Source: Piliocolobus tephrosceles
Lineage: Eukaryota > Chordata > Mammalia > Primates > Cercopithecidae
Assembly: GCF_002776525.5 (NCBI RefSeq)
Contig: NC_045443.1
Location: forward strand, 51,081,387 to 51,145,386
DNA length: 64,000 bases
Reading direction: 5' to 3'
Below, in pieces: positions 34,701-45,209 of this stretch. Under the pieces are notes generated by a model that saw only the letters and a program-made list of their open reading frames with translations, did not search any database and was not told the origin of the DNA. A program made the translations under genes and the position numbers. Numbering within the stretch: the stretch's first letter is position 1; every line of letters begins with the position of its first letter.

Positions 34701-35310
34701 CTGTCCTCCTCTGTCCTCCACAAATCTCCTCCTCCATTGGCAACCTGAACCTTGGACAGGAAAGGGCCCCCAAACCCTTTGCCTGCCCTATAAGGCCCCA
34801 AGTCTGGGCCAGAATCCAGACCCCATGGTGGTGAGGCTCTTTGTTCTCCTACAGCCTCAACCCACCCCCTCCTTTTTTAAAACTGGAATTTCTCCCATAA
34901 AAAGCTGGTGGGGGGAGCAGGAGCTTCAGAGCTTTAAGCTCCCCACCACCACCCCCCCCCCATATGGAGGAAACAGAGAAAAGGGTTACAGGGAGAGAAA
35001 TAATTTGATACCTAATTTTCAGAGGAGAAAATCTGGGTATTGAATCAGGGACACAGCAACGCCATTTCTTTCATCCTTCTCCCTAGTCTAGTACTGAAGC
35101 TACACCCAGCCCTCAAATGTGTGCATCAGGCTTGCACCCTCCGCTTGCAAATGTTGCTAAGTTACACCTCTGACTTCGTCTTAGATACAGTGGGGCGTGA
35201 ATTCCACCCGTTAACTTCAGAAAGACACAGATATTTGCTTCTTCATTTTTCCGTATTTTCCTGGGGGATGTCTTCGTAAGTAGAGTAGGAAAAACATGTC
35301 AATTAAAAGT
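31701..35310. other. Unique non-coding upstream region with a G-rich strand and a perfect tandem duplication
   Basis: No gene recognised. 33470-33840 is strongly G-rich on the plus strand, with many GGG/GGGG runs. A 37-bp unit is duplicated perfectly at 33950-33986 and 33987-34023. A poly-C run lies at about 34952-34960. Confidence 0.55.
33950..34023. repeat. Perfect 37-bp tandem duplication
   Basis: Two adjacent identical copies (33950-33986, 33987-34023) starting gaggagaatccaggagaaga and ending gatagcctaaac. Complete identity implies a recent event or a population-level variant. Confidence 0.95.
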
Positions 35311-35335
35311 GTATACAGACAGACAAGCAGAGACT

Positions 35336-35341
35336 TTTATT
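35336..35341 (-). terminator. Poly(A) signal AATAAA on the minus strand (candidate HOXC13-AS 3' end)
   Basis: tttatt on the plus strand, inside acttttatttgcatac. It lies in a unique region at the expected end of HOXC13-AS. A single hexamer is weak evidence without transcript data. Confidence 0.4.
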
Positions 35342-35462
35342 TGCATACAGAGGATTTAAGCAGAGAGCTGGTTATCTTTAGGAACACATTTGGGCTGTGT
35401 CCACAAGGCCGTGTGCTGACACAGTGCAGGCAGCCTGCACCCATCCCTAAACCCACAGGCAC

Positions 35463-35473
35463 GCACACGCGCG

Positions 35474-35506
<33 letters not shown>

Positions 35507-35507
35507 T
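35463..35507. repeat. (CG)n(CA)n alternating purine-pyrimidine tract
   Basis: Begins cacgcgcgcgcgcgcgca and continues as about ten CA units. Strict alternation over about 45 bp is a classic potential Z-DNA sequence. Confidence 0.9.
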
Positions 35508-35871
35508 TCCCGCGAAAAGGCACATTAAATATCTCCTTTATGTGTTGGAGCATTTAAAAGAAAACATTTCAGAGTCGAACTTAGCCGAGAGCTCGGTGCA
35601 TGGGCGGTAGCTGAGGGTAGAGTGGCTCCTGCCGCTCCGCGATGTAGAAGTCCCTTTGAAAAAGCAGCCGGGAGCAGAGCCGGGGCTTCCCGACGAGGCT
35701 GAGGAGCTGTTTTCCATTTTCCTTCCGTATAATTAAATGCTCCGTCTTTTTCCGCATACCAGCAGCTGGATTTTCTCTAAATTTCATCCACAGTCAAACC
35801 TCACCGCCTAATCCCCGAAGGCCAGCGGGGCGAGCCCGGGTGAGCACTGCAGCCGAGAGTTTCAGCGCCAG

Positions 35872-35894
35872 GCCCTAGAAAGGCTTTCTAGGGC
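35872..35894. repeat. 23-bp near-perfect palindrome
   Basis: gccctagaaag at 35872-35882 and ctttctagggc at 35884-35894 are exact inverted repeats around one central G. It lies in the GC-rich block upstream of HOXC13, within the expected HOXC13-AS span. Confidence 0.9.
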
Positions 35895-35939
35895 GAGATC
35901 GCCTTGGAGATGTAATTACTACGTTTCTAGTGGTGCATA

Positions 35940-38520
35940 TTCTCCTGGAGTGTTTAATTTGATTTTATTTGTGTCTCAGCGAGAGCCACATTTTTTTTCG
36001 GGGGAGGGGAGAGAAACCACCCCAGGCTTAAAGTTAATTAACCAACAAGGCTTTACTTTCCACCGCCCTCCTGCAAGCTCTTTCTTCGGCGCCTCCCTCC
36101 CCGATCCCGGCGCCCCAGACTTGGAGACTGTGTTTGCAGGCACGAAAGGTCTTGGGGAACCAAGCGAAAGAAGAGGGAATTGTTCAGAGCACGCGGACTT
36201 CCTCAGTCGCCTTTTCTGCCCTTAGCCCAAACTTTCCCCTCCAGCCTTCCCACTCCTCCAAGTCGCTTTGGAGGCCTACAACTTCGGCTGGTCTTCTTGA
36301 GGAAGAGGACTATGGTTCCCTTTCTTTCTTCTCGCCACTACATTTTGGCCGCATAGTGCTCCTAGTAAATGGAATTGTAAAGTTGCTGGGTTAATTAAAT
36401 CTATATCTCATTGCAATAGGAATAGTTAATGCCCTTATATAAACCTGGAAAAGACCATACTATTAATTTTATTTATTGCTTGGCCACCCTGCACCCAGAT
36501 CCTTCACGCCGTTCTGGTTCCTACTCCAGCCATTCCGGTTCCTCCTCCCAAAGGCTGGAGATGTGCCTTTGAGTTCTGGCCCACGGAAAACGGGTCCGGC
36601 TTTGGGCCTGACCAGGGAGGGAGCCCCAAGAATGGGATGGGCATTTCAGGCCCTTTGTTTCTCCTGGCAGTCCCGCAGAACCCTGTCCACAGCGCCCCAG
36701 TTCTTCCACCTGGGCGCAGCACTTCGCAGAAGTGGAGGCCAGGATCTGGGTTCCATCTTTACTACCCGCGGCTGGAAAAAGACAGGCCTCCTCACCCACC
36801 CACCCCCACCAGCCAGGCCTTAGGCAAGGGGGCCAAGGTCACACGACCCAGTCTAGACTTGGCCAGGCCCTGTTTGCTCTCCTCGTTTTACCTTGACCTT
36901 GGACTCCAGCAGCAGGATAAGCAGTTTCCTAGCAGAGCCGGCTCCCGTCAAGACCCTATCTTCCACTGGGCTCATCTCTCCTCGCCCCTCCGTCATTGCC
37001 CTCAATACACACTTGAGCTGGTCTCCTTATGTCTCAACCCTCTTTCTGTTGTATTTTTCCTCCTACTGCCAGCCCAGCCCGCAGCCTGCTTTCCGAACTC
37101 TGAGCTGACTCTTCTGGCTCAAGATCACGCGGATAAGAATTACTATCCTAATTCATCGATGTCCGAGTGCTCTCAACCGTCAAACACCACCTTCTCCCCA
37201 CAAAGAGGAGGGAGGTGGCCCGAAGGGGTCTCTGCAGACCTGTCCATTTGCTTTCCATTTGAGGGGTGCAGTAGGTCTGGCTGAGCGAGGCGCTACTGTG
37301 TGGCCATGACCTGTGCGCTGGCTACACATGAGCACTCAGCATTTAAAACCTGTAGCAGAGGCAGGAAAGAAGGAAACGCTGCAGCCCCTTTCCCCTCTTA
37401 TTTTTCTCTCTTCATTACTATTTCTCAGGGAGGTCCTCTGCTGAAAGGGAACTTGACTCAATTCCACGGAGATACTCCCTCAGAAAAGGGTGACTCTATT
37501 GAGGCTCCTGACAAGTTGGGAGATTGGGAGGAAAGAAGGGAGATCTTTTGAAGAATCAGTAAGTTGGTGTTAATTTTTTCTTTGAAATAGGGGGCAGTTT
37601 TAGATCATGAAACTATTCCGCACTAAAAGAGGGTGACCTAAGAAAGCCGTGGGAGCTCCAGTGAGGGTATTCAAACTGGGGACTAGGCCCCTGAGGGCAG
37701 AGGTGGGTTCTGCAGGGTCCCCAGAGTGGCACCAGAGAGGTCCCTCGAAAGGGGTAGCACTGAATCTCCCCCATTTTCCTCGTTTTCTTTTGTATAGCTA
37801 TAGAAGAGAGCGCGCTCTCCTTCGCATCCAGGGCTTTTTAGCTTTCCCAGGCTGAATATTACGCCCTCGCCACCCGCATTTCTTTAAAAAACCTCACTCT
37901 GAGATTTTTTTCTGTTGCATATTTAAATATCAGTCTATTCTATTGTTTTTATTTCCCTCGTTTTATTCTTTCTCCATTTATTGCTGAGTATATTCCATTG
38001 CTTCACAATCCCCTGCCCCAGGTGATGAATTCTGTATTTGGGGGTTGTCACACCCCTCTCCGCTTGAGAAAAATCCAGCGAGGTAAAGGAGAGTGTCCTT
38101 TTCAGACATCTGGGGTTCTGGGGAAAGTGGCTGAAAGTAGGAAATGGAAACACAATCCCGGCATCAAAGGCTCACTACGCGGCATCAGGTTCTTTCCAGC
38201 CGCGAGCGGAGGGGAGCTGCCAGGGCTGGAGCGCTCCTGTCTGTTCTGTTTTCTATTATCTTCATTTATTATTCTTTAAAATCTGGTTTCTTCCCCACCC
38301 TTAGCTTCAAGCCCCAATCCAGAGACTTGGGCAGTCACAGTGATCGGTTTGGGGATAGGGGTCTGTCTCCCCCGTGCACATTCTATGCCTAGGAGGAGGC
38401 GCCCAGTTACAGCCCTCTCCTCCCTTTGCGTCGGCCAAATTCAGCCTCCCCCACCCCCTCCCTGGGGCCGGCCAGGGGGGCGTCTCCCTGTCCCTTTAAA
38501 TCTCCCAGCTCCCGCCTCCT
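35940..38520. other. HOXC13 upstream non-coding region
   Basis: Mostly unique. AT-rich patches with TTAATTAA, TTTATT and ATTTAAAT motifs occur at 36380-36480 (gggttaattaaatctat, actattaattttatttattg) and 37905-38000 (gcatatttaaatatcag, ctccatttattgctg). They resemble posterior-HOX/CDX-bound elements. No coding region is supported. Confidence 0.45.
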
Positions 38521-38867
38521 TTGGCCCAACTGAGATCCAATCAGCATAGACCTTTTTCTTTTCGCCCCGCCCCACCTAGAGGGGAGGGAACCCCAGGAGA
38601 CCTGACTCGGGCATCACGTGCGCAGAGAGCGTCACATGAGCGCGGGAGGGGTGCTGAGAGGTGGAGGGCGGGAACCGGCGGATTTCTTAATGAAGTCTCT
38701 CCGCATGCGTAGAGGGAATGTAGGGAGGGAGGTGGAAGCACTAGGAGGAGGGGAGGGGTGGAGAGAAAAGAGGGGAGGGATGGGGGAGGGGAAACAGGAG
38801 CGAGGTGTCTCCCTTGCTCGCTGCCTCTGGCAAGTGGAGTTTTTAAAAAGCTCCAGCAGATCATGTC
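38521..38867 (+). promoter_or_regulatory. HOXC13: HOXC13 promoter and 5'UTR
   Basis: Visible elements: an inverted-CCAAT-like context with ccaat at 38537-38541, a CACGTG E-box at 38615-38620, an M-box-like tcacatga at 38632-38639, an NRF1-like ccgcatgcgt at 38701-38710, and a long G/A-only-rich strand at 38711-38803. Gene length recalled from human would put transcription start near 38.75 kb. A TTTTTAAAAAG sequence at 38840-38850 is TATA-like but too close to the ATG to be the main TATA box. The 5'UTR holds a two-codon uORF just before the start. Confidence 0.7.
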
Positions 38868-38871
38868 ATGA
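38863..38871 (+). promoter_or_regulatory. HOXC13: Minimal uORF (ATG-TCA-TGA) overlapping the HOXC13 start codon
   Basis: The sequence atgtcatgacg gives an upstream ATG at 38863-38865, one Ser codon and TGA at 38869-38871. The main ATG is 38868-38870, in a different frame, so the uORF stop overlaps the start codon. Ribosomes starting upstream would terminate exactly on the main start, a layout compatible with start-stop stalling or reinitiation control. The effect is inferred. Confidence 0.85.
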
Positions 38872-39609
38872 CGACTTCGCTGCTCCTGCATCCACGCTGG
38901 CCGGAGAGCCTTATGTACGTCTATGAGGACAGCGCGGTGGAGAGTGGCAGCGGCGGCGGCGGCGGCGGAGGAGGAGGAGGCGGCGGCGCGGGCGGAGCGG
39001 GGGGCGGCTGCAGCGGAGCGAGCCCCGGCAAAGCCCCGAGCATGGATGGTCTGGGCAGCAGCTGCCCGGCCAGCCACTGCCGCGACCTGCTTCCGCACCC
39101 AGTGCTGGGCCGCCCGCCGGCTACCCTGGGCGCCCCTCAGGGCGCCGTCTATACGGACATCCCTGCCCCGGAGGCGGCGCGCCAGTGTGCCCCGCCGCCC
39201 GCGCCCCCCACCTCGTCCAGCGCCACCCTGGGCTACGGCTACCCCTTCGGGGGCAGCTACTACGGCTGCCGCCTGTCGCACAACGTGAACCTGCAGCAGA
39301 AGCCTTGCGCCTACCACCCGGGCGATAAATACCCGGAGCCGTCGGGCGCCCTGCCGGGTGACGACCTGTCCTCCAGGGCCAAGGAGTTCGCCTTCTACCC
39401 CAGCTTTGCCAGCTCCTACCAGGCGATGCCCGGCTACCTGGACGTGTCGGTGGTGCCCGGGATCAGCGGGCACCCGGAGCCGCGTCACGACGCTCTCATC
39501 CCCGTCGAAGGCTACCAGCACTGGGCTCTCTCCAATGGCTGGGACAGTCAGGTGTACTGCTCCAAGGAGCAGTCGCAGTCCGCCCACCTCTGGAAGTCTC
39601 CCTTCCCAG
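38868..39609 (+). CDS. HOXC13: HOXC13 coding exon 1 (residues 1-247)
   Basis: The start is the ATG whose frame gives the family's conserved MTTSLLLHP N-terminus. The exon is very GC-rich. The Gly tract (38951-38986) is encoded by mixed GGC and GGA codons rather than a pure triplet, which limits slippage. Conserved group-13 blocks follow: SCPASHCRDLLPHPVLGRPP, AVYTDIPAPE, SYYGCRLSHNVNLQQKPCAY and WDSQVYCSKEQSQSAHLWKS. It ends at ccttcccag followed by gtaagg. Confidence 0.97.
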
Positions 39610-42600
39610 GTAAGGAAGGGACCTGAGCGCCGCCGCCGCCGGGGACCCCTCCCCGCCCTGCCTGCCCCGGGGCCCCGCGCCCCAGCCACCCCCGCCGTCT
39701 GGCCCCGGCGCGCCCGCTCGGCTGGGCTGCCTATGGAGCCGGCCGGGCGAGCTGCACTGAGGAATGCGCCGGGGAAGAAATCTGCTCCGACACGTTCTCT
39801 GTAGCTGCCCGGCGAAGAATGAAGCAATCACAGGCGCCCGAACGCCGGGCCGCCGGCTCTGCTCCGTTCGGTGGCTCGCCTCCGCCTCCGCTCGCGGGCT
39901 CCAGCCTCCTGCCGGGCTCTTGGCCCCTAAACCCGCTTCCGGCCAGGGTTGGGGGCAGGGTGGGCCTATAGTGCCTTGGAATCCAGGACAAAACCCCCAA
40001 CCTATCGAATAAGTGGGGAGGGGGGAGAATAAGAACCCCCACTTTCTTTGACAGAATTTGCAGGATCGTTCAGGCACTAGACAGTATTTTTTAAATAGGG
40101 GACTAATTTGCTGGGGTCTACAGAAATGTGGAATTTCTTTTTTTCCTTTCTTGACATATTTAAAAATCTGGCCACGAATTTCCTGATTGTTGAGGGAACA
40201 GAAGATCCAAAATCTCTGGAGAGGGAGTGGAGAGGAGGCTCGAATCCCTCCCCAGCAATGTAAAGTTTTCCTTGCCTCTCTGGTATATTGAGCTCAAATT
40301 TATAGACATTTCCACTGCCATCTCCCCCATATGTGGTCGAGAAAGAGAGTTAGTAATTGGTGCCCCAAACACAGAAGGAAGGGCGTGGGGATGAGAAATG
40401 GGAGAGGAAGACCTGCTCAGGGGCTTCTGGGCTGGGAGACCCTTGGTCTTGTCTGGCTAAGTACGGTAAGGGAGAATTCATTCCCCTCTTGTTCTGTCTC
40501 CAGTTGAAGAGAGAAAGGATCCTGCAAATCCCACCGCTCTCCTTACAAGAGCAGTCCCAGGTTTCCCAAAACCACACCAAGAGCTTTGGATCCTGCCCTG
40601 TGCTGAGAAATCAGGATTCCAGTCTAGGGAGTCAGGTATTTGAGTCTGTTCTCCCTGTAAGAAGAGCTCAGTGGGAGAGCGTTCTCCCTTCTGATACCTA
40701 CAGAGGTCTTTGGGGGCTGGGGGCCCAGGGCAGCCACAGATGTCTCCCGACAGTGCCCAGCTCCCCGACCAGTTCCACATGCCAAGCTCAGGAATGTTTT
40801 CCTTGGAAAGCATAGACCCAAAGACCTCGTAAGGGTGGGCCTGAAATTCCTCTGCATCCGGAATTGGAAGCAGAGGTAGGTGGTTTAAAAAAAAAATTAC
40901 CGAATGATATTAGAGAGTGTAGCAGATAACATTCTTGTGAATATTATGAAATTACTTAGTATAACACAACTCAATACCAGGGTATGACCTACACTAGGCA
41001 CCGTGACTTCTGATTGCCAGAATTAAGGATGGTACAATTTTAGTACATGGTATTGTGCATCACCTACCTGTATTGGCTATAATATTTTTATGTAATATGA
41101 TTTCTTTTATTAACTACCTAATATGAAATATCCCATAATACATTTCTAGAAGATAGGCAATTCACATGTTCATAATATAGCAATGTATTTTAGAGAGATG
41201 GCCCTTTAATTCTCTATCTCGCCAAAACACAAAACTTCTTAGGAGATTGGGGTGCAGCCGGAATTCCTGGGGCAGGGAAGCCAATGGGCTATGCCAAGGG
41301 ACTAAGGGGTAAGGGAGCAGGTGCCCACCAAACCTACCGTGGATGGGGGCACAGGCCCATAGCAATGTGCAATGGGTTTAGAGTGAAGAGGTAGAAGAGA
41401 AGGAGCTGTTCTATGTATGAATGTAGTGTGGAGTAGGGGTGAAGGATTGGAGAAAAGCTGAGAAATATCTTTGAGCAAAATAAACATCTCAAAGATTCCC
41501 AGGAAAAAAACAAAACAAAACAAACAAAAAACAACCTCCACTAAAAATAAATACTTTTTTGATCACAGCCTCCTAGAGAAAAATAACTTTGAAATAAAAA
41601 ACTATAGCCCAATTGAGATTTAATACACTTGCAAATTATGGCATGGAAATGGATATAAAACCTAGCATGCCTCAGCAGCTATGTGCTCCCACAATCCCCG
41701 TGTGGAAATAGAATTGGACTGATGTATCAGTGAGTGCAGAGGTACAGGCAAGAGGCAGATGAATAAGAAATTATCTTCAGACACTCTCCATCTTTCTACC
41801 CACTCAGAGATCTTTTAGAAGTAGTGAGATTTCAAGATAACTCTGTCTATGCAATTGTGGTTTGTTCGGCAACATGTAGGCATAAACACCGCTGTCTCTC
41901 TACAGTGCCTCTGGCTCTGAGAAACCTCATCTGTGGCAGTCTGGGCTGGTTTGGGAGATGGAGGCAATTGTTCAGCAAGATCCAGATAATTAGGGCCAAG
42001 ATGTGTCGTGGCTTCTTCCTTCTCCCAATTATACAGATTCTTGCTTTATTGCTCTGTTTTTTGTTTTTTGTTTTTTTCTCTCCCTATGGTGAGTGTAGAC
42101 CTTTTTTTTTTTTTTTTTTTTTTTTTTTAGAGGAGAGAGAGGCAGAAATTCCAGGAGGGAATCAGAAAGGGAGAAAAAGAGAGATGGGGTTCAGGAGACA
42201 GAAAGAGGGAGAAAGAAAACAGTGGGCTCTTTGGGCCATACTAGAAGTCCTTACTGACAAGCCTTTGGATTTGGGTTGGAAAGAGTAGCAAGCTGGATTT
42301 CTAGCTGGACAAGGCACTCTTCAGAGCCCAGAGCTTGCTCGTGGGTGGCGGGTGGTCAAGAGTGGGTGGGTTGTGGGGAGCTAAACACAGGGGCCCCCAA
42401 GGCCAAAAAGAAAGCCATGGCTGAGCATTGATATGATTTTTATTTACTCCTCAAAGGTGTCTATTAGGTTTCCAGGCATGAAGTCATTTGTGTATGTGAT
42501 CTGGATGGAGACTAGGGAAGGGGTGATTGTAAGACTAGTAACTAAGCCCCCACTTACTTTAGGCAGTGTATGCACATCTCCAAGTCTAAGCTACCAGATG

Positions 42601-45209
42601 TTTCTTCATCTCTACATACCACTTCCTTTCCAGATAAGGCAGCAGACAAAGAAAGGGGGCTTCTTTGAGATGACAAAACTGGAGTTATTTCCCCAGGAGA
42701 CCAAAACAACCTGCAGTTGGTCTGATCCAGGACAAATTGGCTAAATCAATTCTTGGCATCCTATAGAGAAAAATAACCAGTTTAAACCAGTTGTCTACTT
42801 TTTAAACTGATTTTATTTTTTAGGGTTGATTAAATATCATTGGAAATTTAGAGCTAGAGTTTAGGAAACCAAAATTGGGTAGGTAATTGTAAGAGTTTAA
42901 AGAAAGTAAAGTAAAAAATTGGGGACAATTGTCTGGCTAATTCAGAAACAAAAACCCACCTTTACCCTACTTTATTCTTCTCCAGGGAAAAGGAGGTGTT
43001 TTAAAGCTGGATTGTATCAGCTGGCCTATTTCCATTTTAAAACTTACTGTATCATTTTGAGAGTCAGAAAGTCTGCCTTTAAAATCTGGTTCTGCCACTT
43101 AGATTATTTTACCCACTCTGAGCCTCAGATTCCTGATCTTGTAAAATGAGTTTAACAAAATAAGCCTGAAAAAATGTTCTGAGGATTAAAAACAACAATA
43201 ACAACAACAAAAGCAACACACTCCTGGTATCACTACTTACCCTCTTCATTTTATTCTTGTCAACAAATCATCAATTCCCCAAATCATGGTTATGTCTGTA
43301 AGAGTAAAACAAATTTGAGAACTGAGAGATTTAAAGACAAAAGGTCTTGTTCAAAAACAAATCCTTTTTAATCTAAAGGATCCATACTGTTTAAATAAAG
43401 TTATTTTGTTTTTAAGATTTTTTTTTTTTAAATCATGGTTTATTCTCACAGAGGCAGAGAAAAATGCCAGGTCCAATAGTCTTCCTGAGAAATTGTCACC
43501 AGAATACAGTCAAACAAGGCCATTGGACCCCCTGTCTCCCATTTTCTTCCTGAGCATTTTATTTTCTCCTGTGTATCACTGTGACACTACTCTTCCCACT
43601 GTGTATAGATAAGAGTCCCTGAGAGAAAGCAGGCCCAATGGGGGTGGGTACAGGGAAAGTGTTTTGTGAGGGTGGGATGGGAACAAACATTTCAGAAAGA
43701 ACTATGTGTCTTCCCTCTGGGCTGTGTCTATAGTTTCAAAAGGCAGTAAGAATGAAGGGGAAACCCCAAATATTCAGCCCTTCTCATTAGCTTTCACCTA
43801 AATTCTAATAATTACATGGAAAAATTGAGGACTGAGCTATCCAGATAATCTCCCTAGTTCCCCACTTCCCCTTGAAAGTGTTGCTGTGACCTTTATTGAC
43901 AGGGATGAGGGTGGAGTAGAAAATGGAGATAGAAGTGATATATATTGGTTTTAGTTTCTGTGAAATTCTCAGAGCCTAAAGAAACAGAACTGGTGATATT
44001 GGTTTGGATGACAGGTATCTAGGGTATACGATTATGGTTGGTGCATGGGATGTAGACAGTTTCCTTCAGCCATGAAGGAATGGAGAGGGAAGGGGGTTGG
44101 AACAGAATTTGCCCTGTTTTGGTGGGACTGTGGTGTGGACCCCCTACTTCCAGCGACACCTGATTCCCTATATCTCAGGTTCAGGACCCCTCACCTTGGG
44201 TGTTGTTAGGTGGTTCACAACATTGGACCCCAATTCCTAGAGTGTGGACCTCCCAGCAGGCTTGCTTCACCTGGACACTTATCTTCTATCTGTGCCTCAC
44301 ATCCCTAACATAGGGCCACTGTCCAAAGGCATGAAGACCCATATGGTGATCTGGGCCCACTGAAGCTGACCCCCTGCCTGCCATGCCCTCCCTGAAACAT
44401 ATAGCAGAGTGTCTTCCTCTGACAACAGGGCAGAATATAAACTAATAAGCACCCAAACGATCTAACTCAGGAAGGAGGGATTTTTCTGAATATCTGAAAT
44501 TCTGCAAGCGTGGCAGGCCAGGCTGGAACTTGGAGGGCCCCTTCTAAGCGTACAAGGATCCTAATACCGAGTGCTGTGCAGAGCCATATTGGGGTCTGAA
44601 ACAAAAGAGAAAATCAGTAATACCGAACCCATGTTTATTTTTTTTAATTGATACTGTGTTCATCATGGATGTTTTTGTATTCGTTTTGCTTTTGTAAACG
44701 TTGCATTAAAATATCGTCTTGATTACTGAATTTTTGGCCCCCCCTCCCTTAAACCTTGAGCCCAGTGGCCTCACCATAGTTGTGGTCTTGCTAAAATAAC
44801 AGAAATGAAAAGCATTTGGGACTTCACTATGCAGAGCAATCCTCTGGCCCCATTAAGCCCCTGCCAGTACTCTGTGCGTAGGCAGCCTCGGGTCCTCTAG
44901 GCCAGTCCAGCCGCGTGCCTCACTTCTTCTCGCTTGCCTTATCTCCCCGCAGACGTGGTTCCCCTGCAGCCCGAGGTGAGCAGCTACCGGCGTGGGCGCA
45001 AGAAACGTGTGCCCTACACTAAGGTGCAGCTGAAGGAGCTAGAGAAGGAATACGCGGCTAGCAAGTTCATCACCAAAGAGAAGCGCCGGCGCATCTCCGC
45101 CACCACGAACCTCTCTGAGCGCCAGGTAACCATCTGGTTCCAGAACCGGCGGGTCAAAGAGAAGAAGGTGGTCAGCAAATCGAAAGCGCCTCATCTCCAC
45201 TCCACCTGA
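38868..45209 (+). CDS. HOXC13: HOXC13 homeobox transcription factor (two coding exons, 332 aa)
   Basis: Join of 38868-39609 and 44953-45209 (999 bp). HOXC13 is an AbdB-class (paralogue group 13) nuclear DNA-binding protein that patterns the posterior axis and controls hair and nail differentiation, including hair keratin genes. Loss in humans causes pure hair and nail ectodermal dysplasia. The protein opens MTTSLLLHPRWPESLMYVYE, has a poly-Gly tract (residues 29-40), a group-13 N-terminal domain containing CRLSHNVNLQQKPCAYHPGD, and a C-terminal homeodomain (262-321) with WFQNRR in helix 3. The intron has canonical GT (39610) and AG (44951-44952) ends and is phase 1, splitting the Asp codon of FPDVVPLQ. 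By memory the human protein is 330 aa; the 2-residue difference fits the Gly-rich repeat. The frame is intact. Confidence 0.98.
39610..44952 (+). other. HOXC13: HOXC13 intron 1
   Basis: 5.3 kb, GT donor (gtaagg) and CAG acceptor after a C/T-rich stretch (ctcgcttgccttatctcccc). The first ~350 bp stay CpG-rich. It contains a 28-nt poly-T at about 42101-42128 with no Alu attached, an (AAAAC)n patch at 41508-41532 and a MIR at 43050-43200. Plus-strand frames such as 40357-40815 and 41824-42288 have no recognisable domains. Confidence 0.9.
43050..43200 (+). repeat. MIR SINE, forward, in HOXC13 intron 1
   Basis: gagtcagaaagtctgccttt, ctggttctgccacttagatt, ctctgagcctcagattcctg and cttgtaaaatgagtttaac follow MIR order. 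One of the very few interspersed repeats inside the cluster part of the window. Confidence 0.75.
44953..45209 (+). CDS. HOXC13: HOXC13 coding exon 2 (homeodomain, residues 248-332)
   Basis: Begins mid-codon after the CAG acceptor. It encodes the linker DVVPLQPEVSSYRR, the 60-residue homeodomain from GRKKRVPYTKVQLKELEKEY (helix 1) to the recognition helix around VTIWFQNRRVKEKK, and a short basic tail ending APHLHST and TGA (45207-45209). As in other group-13 proteins there is no canonical YPWM hexapeptide before the homeodomain. Confidence 0.98.

Larger units (their letters stand above)
35315..39560 (-). ncRNA. HOXC13-AS: Expected locus of HOXC13-AS (antisense lncRNA); extent approximate
   Basis: In primates an antisense lncRNA (HOXC13-AS) is transcribed away from HOXC13, starting within the 5' part of the gene and ending about 3.5 kb upstream. 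The sequence supports a 3' end here: a minus-strand AATAAA (tttatt on plus, 35336-35341) would place cleavage near 35310-35325, matching that extent. Its exons cannot be delimited from sequence alone, so both ends are estimates; the upstream end is inferred from gene-model distances recalled from human. The RNA has no conserved ORF. HOXC13-AS is divergent from and overlaps HOXC13, so the two may share promoter chromatin. Confidence 0.4.

Noticed and set aside
35463..35507. CA/CG repeats considered as a CRISPR-like array
   Set aside because: Dinucleotide microsatellite with no spacer structure; the genome is primate.
38840..38850. TTTTTAAAAAG as the HOXC13 TATA box
   Set aside because: It lies about 20 bp before the ATG, so transcription would start at or after the start codon; the real start is likely further upstream.
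38541..39827. 428-codon open frame on the minus strand across HOXC13 exon 1
   Set aside because: Exact antisense shadow of a GC-rich coding exon; long Ala/Arg/Gly-rich frames are expected opposite such sequence. It has no recognisable domain and crosses the promoter and intron.
41824..42288. 154-codon frame in HOXC13 intron 1
   Set aside because: Runs through a poly-T tract (poly-Phe), has no domain, and lies within an intron with good splice sites.
44934..45209. Separate start codon just upstream of HOXC13 exon 2 giving a homeodomain-only protein
   Set aside because: The ATG lies before the splice acceptor in the intron; the in-frame extension is intronic, and exon 1-exon 2 splicing matches the known protein.
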